64,000 bases of DNA from Ampullaceana balthica. Its lineage: Eukaryota; Mollusca; Gastropoda; Lymnaeidae. Both the position numbers and the translations under genes were made by a program. Below the pieces are notes generated by a model. It was not told the origin of the DNA. It saw only the letters and a list, made by a program, of their open reading frames with translations, and ran no database searches. Positions 1-12,100 of this stretch are shown piece after piece. Numbering within the stretch: the first letter of the stretch is position 1; each line of letters begins with the position of its first letter. Where the stretch lies: contig CALYLW010000012.1 in NCBI GenBank assembly GCA_944989445.1, positions 785,001 through 849,000 on the forward strand. Direction: 5' to 3'.

Positions 1-277
1 TTAAATGATGATGCCGGTTCGTATTCTAAAATGTCCCTCTATTTTACGGATAACATCCTCTTTAATGTAGAGGTGGTTAATGATTTGTTGTTTTTTTTTG
101 TGTTCAAATATCACGTCCCTTGCCTTAAAATCCAATTTGGTCTTTCTCGTTGAAAATTTTTTTTAAAAACAAAACTTGATTGCCCACCGGACAATTTTCC
201 AGACTTCTAATGAGAATAGAAAATGAAATGACAGGAAAATTGTTCTTAATGTTGATAGCACGCGCGTCGTGTTTCAT

Positions 278-295
278 ATTATATATCTATATATT

Positions 296-329
<34 letters not shown>
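278..329. repeat. (TA)n microsatellite
   Basis: Nearly pure TA dinucleotides with a few interruptions. The open frame running through it is low-complexity Ile/Tyr and is not a gene. Confidence 0.9.
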
Positions 330-372
330 GGCGCTCCTTCTATACTGAAGATTATGGGTCCTACGCTTATTC

Positions 373-890
373 ATGGTTTATGTCTGGTCTTTCATTGTTA
401 TTAGCGTTTTAAATGTTAATAGACTGTTGGTTTTCCTGGTTTCCTCAGGCAACCCATTCCATGTCCGAATTCCCGACGAGAGACTAGGATTCGCATGTGT
501 TTGTTCTTGCATACGGCATAAGAAAAGGGTTTTTATCCCTGAGGGTTGTATTAGATTATCTTTGTGTTCTTTTTTCAAGCTAGAACTGCATGCCTTATGT
601 ACTATTACTTCTTTGCTCTTTGTTCATCTATCCTCTAGTCTTTCAAGGTTTAATGATTTAATTAGTGGTGTTAGTCTTGTCAGTTTTGAATATTCTGCAC
701 TGTCGAATCTGGCTACCCTTTTTTAATTTGTTCTAATTTACCAAAAATTTTTTACTTTGGTGGATGGGTCCCATACAGAAGATGCATATTCTTTTACACG
801 TCTCACCAAATTGAGGTAGCATTTAAGTTTCATATTCTTATTACATCTGTAAAAGTTTCTCTTTATAAAGCCTAAGGTTTTGTTCTATTT
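373..890 (-). pseudogene. Non-LTR retrotransposon (LINE) reverse-transcriptase C-terminal fragment, decayed
   Basis: Read on the minus strand, the translation in shifting frames matches the region downstream of the catalytic domain in many animal LINE reverse transcriptases. In order from about 885 down to 380 it shows a TLGFIKRN-like block, an EYASSVWDP block, a LERLEDRRT block, and a terminal RTWNGLPEETRKTNSLLTF block. The last part is open for 66 codons (378-578). Several in-frame stops and at least two frame changes separate the blocks, so it is a dead fragment. The block order is typical of Jockey/CR1-like elements, but I cannot fix the clade. The catalytic FADD region is absent. Confidence 0.72.
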
Positions 891-3713
891 TTTAAATAAC
901 TTCATTTTCTTGGAGATTCAATGATAATCTCTCAGTGTATTATTATGTTTCGTTTGGCTCAGTTATTTTACATTAATGAAATATTGTGCATGTATTTGTT
1001 TCTCTATTCTTTTTTACTTTAATAGTTCAAACTTGTCTCTATGGAAAGACATACTTCGTTAGTTTTCAATTATATTAATTTGCCGAGGTCTTTTTAAACG
1101 ATTTTTCTATCTTGCTCTGATTTATATATATGTGTGTGTTAAGCTAAATATGACTACTGTCGGTTATAATAATCACATTAATATCTAGTAGATTTTTTTT
1201 GAAAATATAGATACACAGGAAGGACTTTGATATAGTGATGAATAGCTAAGGCTTCGAAATAGGCAATAACAGCTTAGACCTGAAATTTTATACTTGAACG
1301 AGTTCGACTTCGATTACAATCGAGTATTTAGATTAATAAGTATGGCGCATAGCATTCGTTAATTATACGTTTAATTATACTGCTGCATAAAATTCATCAT
1401 CTTGTTTCAAATGGATCTCCTGGATGAGAATGCACGAACAGCTAATTTTATCAAGTTTCGTGTAAAAAGCGCCCTTCCTATCCCGCTGATCGTATGTTAA
1501 TTTTCGGTGTAAGAGTCGAGGCCGGAATGACGAACAATCGGGCCTTGATTAGAAAGTTATATTTTTTGTCTAGGTCATATCTGGGTATCGCCACTTTGTT
1601 GAAACTAAAAACACTGGCCATCTTATATTTGACCACAGCGTTCTATTTTTGCGTCTTGCCGCCGGAAACCTGAAGTTATTTCGTCATGACATCGCTGCCT
1701 GCATACAATTATTTCATTAAGATCTCCCACTGAGAGAGAAAATTGGAGTCCGCCTTTCTCGACCCTAATAAGTAAAGTAAACCAGCACATTAGTTAGAGA
1801 TTTGAGTCTGCGGAGTTAATTTAGTCGGAGTAGTCCTGGATTCAATTATAGCAAGTTGTTAAAGGAGTGGTGAAGAGATGTGCTGTTGATAACAATATGA
1901 TGCCGTTGATCGGAATGAATAATGACTGTTGAATGTTGCAAAATATATGAAAGCGGTATGTATATTGAGACAAAATGCATACAACGTTGCACGCAAGATA
2001 ATGAAAGTGTTCACTCGAGTTTAAATATGTTTCGATGAAAGTCCAATAGCATGTGGAAATCAATGATAAGTGGATGGTTTAAAAAATGTCTGAATACCAA
2101 ATAAATGCCCCGTTGAGTAAGACATTGATACGAAAGTATCAATCCGGTTATGAGTTCATTTAAATTATACCGATACAACTGGGTATACAAATATTACATT
2201 CATATTCGTTGAACAGTAGAAGATTTTGGAAAAAAAGTTGCACAATGTTAATTAAAAATTTTAACAACCTGTACATGATTTATATGATTATTTTTGTGGG
2301 ATTAATTAAGGCTATATAAAACAATACAAAATTAATAAAATACATTTTGTCTAAAGTTACCACATTATTTATTTTCCTAATATAACAAAACGCTAATAAA
2401 ATAAAGCAGAAAAGTAATTACTTTTTGGGATTTTTAAAATAACTATTAATATCATACAAATAATAATGAGTAGGTATTTTGCTTAGGTCGTTCTGCTGAA
2501 CTATTCTAAGGTGTCGTTGTAGTTAACTATTATATGTAAAGATAATCAAAATGTGACGCTACGATGCAATATCTCTATTTGTTTGAATCCATCCGTCATA
2601 GCACTTTTAAAATTCATGCGAGTGCGAATCATTGCTCAAGGAGCCAGAGAGATAAGACTGAAGTGTATTCTGTGTGTAACCAGGCAAAGAAATAAACAAG
2701 GTGGGGATCTGTTTGACCTTCGAAATTTCTCAGCCAGATTTCATCAGCTTCCTTTCTGTGCATTGCTTCATTATTACTAAAGGTGTGTGTTCTCGGTTGA
2801 CTGATTCTTAAAGGGATTACGATCGTTTGACTTAAGATCGCTTCTTTACGGTAGATTGATTTCGATGTGTACCCTTGGGCAATCGTTTTTAAGCTGCAAC
2901 ATAATGCGCATCCAGTTATTGGAAAAACAAAATGAATTTCTAAATAAAATGAAAGTACAGTATAATTATAATAAGAAGACCCTTTAGCAAAGAGACTCTT
3001 ACAAACACATTGCATTCAATTAATTAATTCAATTATTTTATGTTTTATTTTTATTCTTTTTCACATATGAGTGGAGTGGGGGTAATACAAGGGTAGAAGA
3101 AAGGAACTGAGGGGGCGGTTAATCGAGTTGTACTTGTAGTTTGAATTTATATAGCTTTTTCGTTAGTGTGTGCATATATTAGCAAATGAAAATCGGGCCG
3201 TAGCTTATGATTTGCTCCAGTCGTAGCAAATTCGAGATTTGCAACTAAACACGCAGGTCAAACAATTCTTTCTTTGTTATGGCACATAATTCTTGATTGA
3301 GATGTTTCAAGTAATAATCTAATTTTTGGTCAGGGGTCTGACTCATCCCTAATCTGTACAGTGTATTATTCATTGTGTGTGTTTATTGTGTGTGTGTGTA
3401 TGTTTGTGCAAATATAGACTCTGTATGAGTAATACAGCTTTAAGTTGTCAAAATGAACGTGGTGCATGACGGATGGCTGATGAAAATAGAAGGATGCGTC
3501 ACCACTCGCCATCCTAATATTATTACCTGAGGTTACTCGGTGGATGTCCATACATTTTAACAAGATGTTGATCAAATAATCAGCAGGTTAATTTATAGTA
3601 ACGATCACGTGAACGCCGGTAAACAATTTATTCTAAAACCAACCTTTTTATTTTAAAAAATCCCATTGTGGTTCCTTTTGTTATTAAAAAGAAATCTTTT
3701 TGGAAATGGTACT
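891..3713. other. AT-rich DNA without a recognisable gene
   Basis: Short open frames on both strands (for example 1842-2063 and 2629-3015, minus strand) have no motif, signal peptide or composition that supports coding. The stretch holds poly-A/T runs and a short GT-rich patch at about 3376-3405. I see nothing else in it. Confidence 0.6.
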
Positions 3714-4247
3714 TCGAAAAATTAAAGGAAAAAATAATGTAAAAAAAAATCTTTTTTTTAAAAGGTCACGCTTTTATTTACATTTCTATAGAAAGTGCAC
3801 TAAAAAGAAGAAAATAAAATTTTTCTATGAAAAATGGTGAAATCGGTGAACCTATCTACTGCACAAAAAGCGTGGGGCACCCATCACAAATCATTTCTCA
3901 TTGCAACCATTCTCTTACATATAGATAAATATTTCTAATTAATGTGATAGTAGCATTTATATGATCAAAGTTGTGAAACTTTTACTGTTTATTAATATTC
4001 ATACAAATTTGTTTTTATGTTAAGCAGCCTTGTACACGATAGAGAGTTGTAATGAACGCCCCACGCTTTTATGTGCAGTAGATAGGTTCACCGATTTCAC
4101 CTGTTTTCATAGAAAAATTTTATTTTCTTCTTTTTAGTGCACTTTCTATATGTAAATAAAAGCGTGACCTTTTTAAAAAAATATTGCTTTTACATTATTT
4201 TATTTTCTACTTTTTAATATCAACATTTTTTAAAATTGATTTTTCGA
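3714..4247. mobile_element. Fold-back (long inverted-repeat) element
   Basis: Left arm 3714-3878 and right arm 4058-4247 are imperfect reverse complements with a loop of about 180 bases. The best-matched parts are the inner ends (left ends in cgtggggc, right begins gccccacg) and the segment around agaaaattttattttcttc. The outer ends read tcgaaaaat and atttttcga. There is no open frame. This is the structure of a non-autonomous fold-back element or long MITE. I could not identify a target duplication, so the outer limits are approximate. Confidence 0.75.
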
Positions 4248-4535
4248 CCTTATTAATTGAATTTAATTAGTTAAACTTCATTGCCAATTACTTAAATGTG
4301 ATAGTGGTAAAAAGAAAGATTATTCATTACAAATTTATGTATAATACAAAAAAAAACATTTTCCCCTAACTGAAAATCGAACCTCGTTCCCCCATGTCGG
4401 CAATCGATCACGCTTTTATTTCGGCCAGCAAGACTTGATGTTGATAGTACTTTTTAAAGTTTTAATAATTGTATGCCTCTAGGGCGAATTGAGGCATGGT
4501 TCATTGACGCCAGTGATAATATTTATATAGACAAA

Positions 4536-4607
4536 AACTAAAAACTAAAAGTGCATTAATTTAATTACGGTACATTGGATCGATCTGAAATTTTGATACA
4601 ATGCATT
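4536..4607 (-). mobile_element. Fragment of the 550-580 bp Helitron-related repeat family
   Basis: About 70 bases, including ttaattacggtacattgga and gatctgaaattttgatac, match the inner part of the copies at 48404, 54510 and 55087. The rest of the family is missing on both sides. Strand is given as for those copies, whose TCCC end lies on the minus strand. Confidence 0.65.
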
Positions 4608-5340
4608 GTCATCCACGATCTATATGTGGTAAAATTTTGAGATCTCTAGGGCCATCAGAAGTGGTTTCATTTTAAGTTACAAGATTTGAAGGAATGATGG
4701 ATGGATGGATTGATCCAACATACAAACAGTGTGACTTAAATAAAAGCGTGTAAAAAAGGATGCTATTTTTATAAGTATATTATCAAACATATACAAGCTT
4801 ATATCGATAGCTATAGATTAAATTTCTCAACTTGGACATATGTCACTTGGACTACCTCTGAATATCATCTAAAATTGCCCACTCGCTTCTTTGACTTATG
4901 ATAGCAGAATTCTACAATGTGTAAGATATATTTATGCATTCAAATATTTCTTAGATTTGTGTGTGATAAAATGTGAGTGGAAATTAATTTTTAATGATAT
5001 AAATTCTCTTTTCATTCACAGAACCAGCTAAAGGGGTCCACCTCTTCCAAATTTAGAATTTAGATAGAGTCGACAGATTCGAATAAAACCGTCCTACCTA
5101 CGGGAAGTGCATGTCATCCCTGGACACGACACCAAATAATTACCAGGCGTAATCCCCACACCACTTGGCACATGAGCCATAGTTTGACAGCGGCATAAGG
5201 AAACATTCTCCGGCGTCACATCAGGTAAATAAAGAAAGGCGAAGAACGTGGCGCGCTCCAACAAGTCACGTCCAGTGTTGTGTCACTATTAAATCAGAGA
5301 CAGTTCGGTCCATCTCACCAGCCGGACAGCTGACAGCTAC
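4608..5340. other. Upstream region of the peptide gene, no gene seen
   Basis: A GATG-rich patch lies at about 4693-4712. From about 5020 the base composition becomes clearly less AT-rich. A good acceptor-like site (cattcacag, ending 5021) and a donor-like site (catcag|gtaaat, near 5224) bracket a 200-base stretch that could be a 5' untranslated exon. There is no supporting reading frame, so this is a weak suggestion. Confidence 0.35.
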
Positions 5341-5350
5341 AAGGACACAG

Positions 5351-5357
5351 TATAAAG
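5351..5357 (+). promoter_or_regulatory. Candidate TATA box for the peptide gene
   Basis: TATAAAG lies in a locally GC-richer stretch about 620 bases upstream of the start codon at 5971. Upstream are a CGTCA half-site near 5211 (a CREB-type half-site) and gtcacgtcc near 5266. Transcription would start near 5380. A donor-like acg|gtaata at 5543 and several AG sites at 5945-5959 just before the start codon would allow a non-coding first exon spliced to the coding exon. This is inference from position and consensus only. Confidence 0.35.
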
Positions 5358-5970
5358 AAGTTAAAAGAAAAGAACAACTACTACATTCCATCTTCAGAAT
5401 TAGGAGCATAACTTTAGTTGTTCATTTCTGCTGTTGCTTTTTGTCAAGGGGATTAAATTAGAAACGTGTGCGTTTCCTGCAAGTGGCATCTGAATGAATT
5501 ACACGGCTATGACTAGGATGGATTTCAAACGTGTTTCCTGACGGTAATAGGCGACTGGACATTTCAGAGTCAGTTACGGAAATATAACCCAGCAGAAGTG
5601 AATTAGCCTCAACGGGTCCTACCGTGGTAGCCAAACAAAAGTTGAATATAAAGAAACTTGCAGTTTAAGGCATTTCAAAATATTTTTAAAAACGAGATTT
5701 ACATATCAATCTCACTGTCAAAGTTGAAGTCTCTCGAAATTTGAATCTCAAAATATATGGATTTTTTGGTATAATATTTTTAAAACGTCGTATATTATTT
5801 ACATATTCCACAATCAAAAGTAATTTATTTATTTATTTATTATTTTTTACAAAAAAGTACTGACAGTACGTCCAATTCTATTGCAAGATTTATATCATAA
5901 TCAATCCATATATTTATTTATTGGCATTAGTTGTGATATATATAGCGGAACAGTAACAGACATTAAGAAA

Positions 5971-6134
5971 ATGTTGAAAATCGTAGCAGCCCTTTTTATT
6001 AGCTGTCTGGTCGTGCTTGTCTTAGTCACAACAGCGGACAGCAAAAGCGTAAAGAGCAGCAAAGACCAGGAAGAGTATACGAAAACTCTAAATGAAGTAA
6101 CAGAAATGCTGGAATACGTCAACAGTATGTTCTC
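5971..6134 (+). CDS. Coding exon 1: signal peptide and N-terminal spacer
   Basis: The ATG at 5971 is chosen because it directly precedes a good signal peptide (MLKIVAALFISCLVVLVLV). The frame is open upstream to 5881, but those residues would put charged sequence before the signal and are more likely 5' untranslated. The exon encodes 54 residues plus two bases and ends at a strong donor, ctc|gtgagt (phase 2). Without splicing the frame stops three bases later at 6136-6138. The preceding bases, gacattaagaaaATG, have A at -3, a favourable initiation context. Confidence 0.8.
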
Positions 6135-9100
6135 GTGAGTATAATCTTTGTTGTTGTTGTTGTTGTTGTGTTGTGTTGAGTCAAACTTGCACCTATCTCA
6201 GAAAGCAGGTGTTGGTTAAGTATAAGGGGCTGGTTACCTGAAGCGTCAATATCCTTGAACCACTTAAAGTTGAATCTCTACTATTTTTTTTCTTCATTTA
6301 TTTAGGATGCCTACACCATTGTTTTCCCCTAGGAATATAATAACACTATTGTTTGCTTTGAGCCCTTATCATTTTGATAATGATAGTATAATATTAATTT
6401 GAGAACTTATATAGCGTAGTACCCCAGCAAGCGACTGGACTCATCGCTTCACATAAAATAGTAACACATTTATTTATAAAACGCATTTATTTATTTACAT
6501 GTATGTTCACTTAAGTATCGCAGTACTCCAGGGTACGGCTGGGCTCACTGCGGCTGGGCTCACTGTTGCTGGGCTCACTGCGGCTGGGTTCACTGCGGCT
6601 GGGCTCACTGCGGCTGGGCTCACTGCGGCTGGGCTCACTGCGCTTTACAAAGATACAATGTGAAACATTCCTATCCTAATTACACCAACCAAAAAACAAC
6701 AACAACCAAACAAACAAACAAACAAACAAACAAACAAAATATGATGACAGACCGTGCACTTAAGCCATGCTTATAATTTAGAGAATTGTAAGATATTTTA
6801 TTTGGAAAGTAAAGATTGAAGAGATTTGTTTTTAGTGCAATGGTGTAAATCTTTTCAGTATATGGTATTAGATTTTCACAATCCTGCATCTCTTTTCGAT
6901 TTCATGTTAGCAGTGATATTACAGGAAAACTTCAACACTTAATACGCTTTTTTGTAGAATCTTCTTATGAGTACCGTTTAATATAATAATATGACTCGCA
7001 GTATTTCTTTTCGGTTATTCAGATTTATTTTAGTCTTTCAAAAGTTCAACCTTTTTTTTATAAATTCCATCTGTGAAGCATGTTTATGTTTCCCTCTTGA
7101 TTCAAAAATCATTCATTATTTTTATTTTGTTGAGCGATTTACATTTTTTCTTGATTTTTAATTTGTAACTGTCTCACAATACCTTATTAAATTTCCGCAA
7201 CACTGAATGTATTACCATCCTATCATCTCAGACGCTTAAACTTGTCACCAGTTTGCTGCTATTGTCAAATATTTTCATTTTCTCCACGCATTAGTTTTTC
7301 TTTATAAATTACTCCCTTAAACTTAAGAAAAATCTTCCTTAACACAATTAAACTATATACACCACACTTTTTAATCGCTAAATCGCAACAATTCACATGT
7401 CTTACAGTCTTAACCGTTAAGCTATGTGCGCTGTTTAAAAGAAATGCGGAGGGGCTAAAAAAGATTTTATTCCCCTTCTGATAAGGCAGTAAGTGGGTCT
7501 GCCGTTGACCCAAATTCGACATTTTGTAGGATTAGAGAAGTTTGGCTTTAGTTTAACGTGAATTTGGGTCATGTTGGTCAGTTAACTAAACGTTTTAAAA
7601 TTTAGCATTCCACACCAGGTGAGAGGGCTAGATTTAACTTTAGCTAGACTCAATCGCGGAGAAGGACTCGAGTAGAAGATATTTCTTTATAAGAGCGTGT
7701 TTAAACTATTCTAAACATTTTGTTCTATTTGTTTCAAAATTGACACAACCAAAGACTGCATTAAGTAACATGAGGAATTATTGGAACTCCTTTAACTTAA
7801 CAACTGTCATCGTGATCAAAATTCTATTAATTTATCTTATTTTCCTATTTATTTGTTTTACATTTTTTTGTATTTGAAAAATTATTTCTTAAACATTATT
7901 TTCCCGCCTTAATGATTATGTTTCATTAAAAGAGTCATGCTATTCGACATGTAAGCTGCCAATTCATTAGTGTTACGGGTCAGTTCTCACTTAGGCCCGC
8001 CTAATTTGGTCTCCGATCAGCTGCCGAGGTGGGTCTAAAATCTTTTGTCGGACACGGTCTCTGATCGGCCACCGGGCCAAGTCTCAGCTCAGACGCCGGG
8101 CCGGTTCTCACATCGACCACCGGGTCATGCCACGGATCTGTTAACGAGTCTGATAACAACTGCCCCTTCTCTCTTCTAATGACTTGAACACAAATAGGGC
8201 GTACCCGTATGACAAAGACAACAACTGATGCTGGGGTGGGAGGGACTAAACGAGTCTTTTTGGGGAAATTCGTTTCTAGTCAGGATGGAATGCAAATTAG
8301 CGAAATTCCGTTTTAATTTATTTTTTTGGCGTTTTTTTTAAAACCCCTTCCAACGGAACAGAAAAAGAAAAGAAATTTAAGATGAAAAGAACATTGAATT
8401 GAACTGGTATATTCAGACTTCATTCCTATATTTAAACCTCTTCATTTATTCTTCAGTGAAGCTAAATGTGAGATTTAAAATAACAACATATTCCTCAATT
8501 TAATAAAGTAGTTCATTAAATACAAAATATTGGTGCATTTAGAAATAGTAACAGAATATCATAAATTTAAATTCTGTAGCCTGTATTTTTGTGATAATTT
8601 AAGAGCTCATTTTTTTACCATTACACCATTGTCCCATGTGGTTGGCGCCCCAAATGCTGTTTGTACGCAGTAGTGTTTACGGCGGCTAAAATTAGATACC
8701 ACCTCGTACCACCTGAGCCAGTCCTAATGACTGGACCACGGGCACAAATGACATCACGTGGCCGCAATACACTGTCATGTATTCAATCTTTGCTGGGTCT
8801 GCACACAAAGTTTATCCTTCACCGGCTGACTTATTAATTTTCTAAATGAGAGACAGAAGAAAAAAATACTTTAATATTTGCTTTTTGATTTTGAGGAATT
8901 CATCTACATTTGCAAACACAGACGGGATGATTAAAGTGCTTGGATTTTTTTCACCCAACTTTATAATCCGCCATCTTCATATGAAGACAACGTTGAATTT
9001 TCAATCTGTAACTTTTTTTCCTTTAAAATCTTGATTACTTTCGTTATCGTCATTCCGTTGGGGATTGCGTTTAATATTTTAAACATCTTTCATCTCTTAG

Positions 9101-12100
9101 CAGCAAAGATTGCAGTGGTCAAATGGCGTTCTCGCTGTAGCGCACGTAGCTAAGATTTTTTAAAATAATATTGCCATGTACCAATTGACCTTCCACCTCC
9201 GTACCCCCTTCCCTACACACTAAAAAAATGTTATCATTGACTTTGATCCCGATGTCAACCCAGTTAGTGGCAAGTCAAACAATGCCGATTATCGACTTGC
9301 ATGGTTTTTAGCGTGATAACGTTGGTGGGTCTCAGCTTTTTTTGGAAAACGTCACCACAACAAGAAATAAGAAAAATTAAATGAAAAATGAAGCGAGAGT
9401 TGCATTTCTTAAAAGATTTTACTTAGTTAACTATGGCGACATTTATAAGTCCTTTATTGCCATTCTTGGGATTCTTTAGCTACTAGAAAATAAACAATGA
9501 TGGCGTGAAATGACGTCTCAAACTATGGCCCATGGGCTGATTGATAAAATTACAACTTACTTAAGTTACCTGCCACAGTATGCATTCAAGTGACTCAGTT
9601 TTAATTAAAACAAACGAATACTTACTTTCCATTCTCTTTTTTCGTAACTGCACATCTCTCTCCCGTTCCTAGATCTTTTATGTTTATAATATTTTATACC
9701 TTTCTATCATTGTGCGAATTCACTACAACAATATATAAATTGCAATTAAACAAAACAAAACTGTGGTTTTAATATTTAAAAAAATCATTTTTATTGATGT
9801 TACGTAATTGTTTCTCAGAATTTCTTAGGCTGTGTTTATGGTATATTATCTAGAGAGGAAATATATCTAGGAAGAGACTCACTCTGGTTAACTGAAAACT
9901 TCTTATTAGAATTTGATCCTAGTAATAATCTTCTAATTCCCATGGGGCACGCATAGCGTTTCTGTTGAATAAAAGTTTTGAAAAAAATTGCACTTCAAGG
10001 TTATATTTCTTTTATACACAGCAGGAACTTTTAACTCCTATTGTGTAAATCCTTGACACATAGTCCAAAACACGTAAAATTAAAGATTTGCTCACAGGGG
10101 CAGGAGAAGCCTATATCAGCCCGCTGGCTAGGAAACAATTTTGAATGTGCCATTTTTCGAGACAAATAAGCACCGCTTGATACAGACGACGCCTCACAAA
10201 CCACATTGCGCCACACTCTAAGTGGCCTTCAACGATTCTGTGTCTAGAGGGTCAGTGGTACCGGATGCACACACGTGTGAGAATCATTGAGATCCAAATA
10301 CCTAACGGCTGTCAAGGTTGCGGCCTGGTATTCGCAGCTGTCACGTGACGGTCATTAGTACCACGACGGGCTGTTGGCCAAGTGTAAATCAGAACGATAT
10401 TCCTAAGACGATCATTAGAAATATTCCAGTTTCATAAGGTGCCATCGTCGAAAGAAAGCCGAGTTAAGGAATCCTCTCGGTCCAATACATTTGGCCGCAC
10501 CACCTGTTTCTGACGTAATGCTGTCTCTTAGTTTTCGCTTTAAAAATATATCTTATTTCATACATAGTGCACACTTGTAATCAGTCGGTATAATCGAGGG
10601 TCGAGACTGGCTGCTTGGATTTTCCAAACCAGCAAATGCATTGCATATCGTGCGATAAAGTCACACATTACAATCAGTTGTACACATTAGCATGCCGATT
10701 CATGTTTTGAGTTTCGAAAAAAAAAGGAAAGTTTTTTATAGGTGTTGGTGGATGTGGGCATTGTGGCTTATGATGGGAGGGTCCATGGAAAGATGAAAGG
10801 ATAACCTAGATACGCCTCTGAGACAGTCCTACACCAGCTGACGTCTTGTCCCGCGGTAGACATAGCCGGGGATGTTAGGGAGGCAAAAGAGTCCCACGTT
10901 AAGACAATGTTGTATGGCACTGCTCAGCAGATGGAGCAGGTTGCCCAGGTATTAGCCAATGCCTTAAGAGACTAGTCTCAGGCCTTCAGAATATGTGTTT
11001 AGTTTAGATATGCTTCTGTCTAGATATTTCCAAGTTCAACCTGAACCATCCTTATAGAAAAAAATAATATGTAAAGATAAAACGGTTAAATGGTGTCATG
11101 GATTGTAAAAAGTAGAGTTTATTAACCGCTCTGATGTGCAGTGTTTCGTATTATTTTCGTTTAAATTAACATTTTTCGTTTTTCTACTGTCCGTTCTTGA
11201 AAATTGACACGTTTTAAATATATAAAAAGGTCTAAAATATTGGGGCAATGTGCTAGTAATGACAAATAGATTTACCAAAAATCATTTAAACGAAAAATTA
11301 TGAAATTTTTGAAAACAAACAGGTGGGCCGATTTTAAGCTCAACAGAGATCGCCATTATAACAAACGTGTTGGCCACACAATCCCTTGCTCGTTAGTGGT
11401 GGCTCAATGAAAACTTGTGAACGCTACTTCACTTGCTCCATAGGCCGTCATGGTCTGAAAATTGGTTATTATTATTAGTCAAAACTAACAAAAACTTATG
11501 CTGCTAGATATATTTGAGTTATTTTATCTGTGTCTGACGCTATAAAATTATTGTACCCACCGTGTGTGTCGAACCATGTTTCTTTAACTCGGATGACATC
11601 TTCCGAATCTTATCGGGTGCTTTAAATATAAAACTAAATATCTTTTCTTTCACAACTAATTTTTTTTTCCCCTCAAAGTGATAATGAAATTAGTTTCTGT
11701 CATTATGTGTGGTCCATTTTGTTGTAGCCCAATTTTATAAGCTTAAAACGAAAGTAGCATATACTTACTAGATAGTTAATGATGTCCTTAAATGATCGAA
11801 GTTTTTTGATCATTTATTGACATGTAATTGTTATAGATAAATGCTGTTATTTTGAATGAACCTAAAATAAAATACTTTATTTTTAAGATACGTAAACCAA
11901 TTTGGTTCAATTATTGATACTCATTTTATTTTTTAAGTTAAGAATTGTTTCGAAGAAGATAATCCAGATATAAAAGCCTTCTTTCTAGTTTGACACAGTC
12001 ATATAGCTAGACAACCAACTGCTCGATCCCAGCCGTCATCATTTCCCCGTTTCTCCCCTTAGCCTACCCCCACCCCCGCCATCAACGCAGACCCCTTCCG

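Noticed and set aside
2629..3015. 128-residue minus-strand frame
   Set aside because: No motif, no splice or promoter context, and a composition typical of AT-rich non-coding DNA.
4360..4440. tRNA gene on the minus strand (aggttcgattttc)
   Set aside because: A B-box-like stretch is present, but no convincing A box or cloverleaf pairing.
5881..5970. Upstream extension of the first coding exon
   Set aside because: It would place 30 extra residues, including charged ones, before a complete signal peptide. The ATG at 5971 is the better start.
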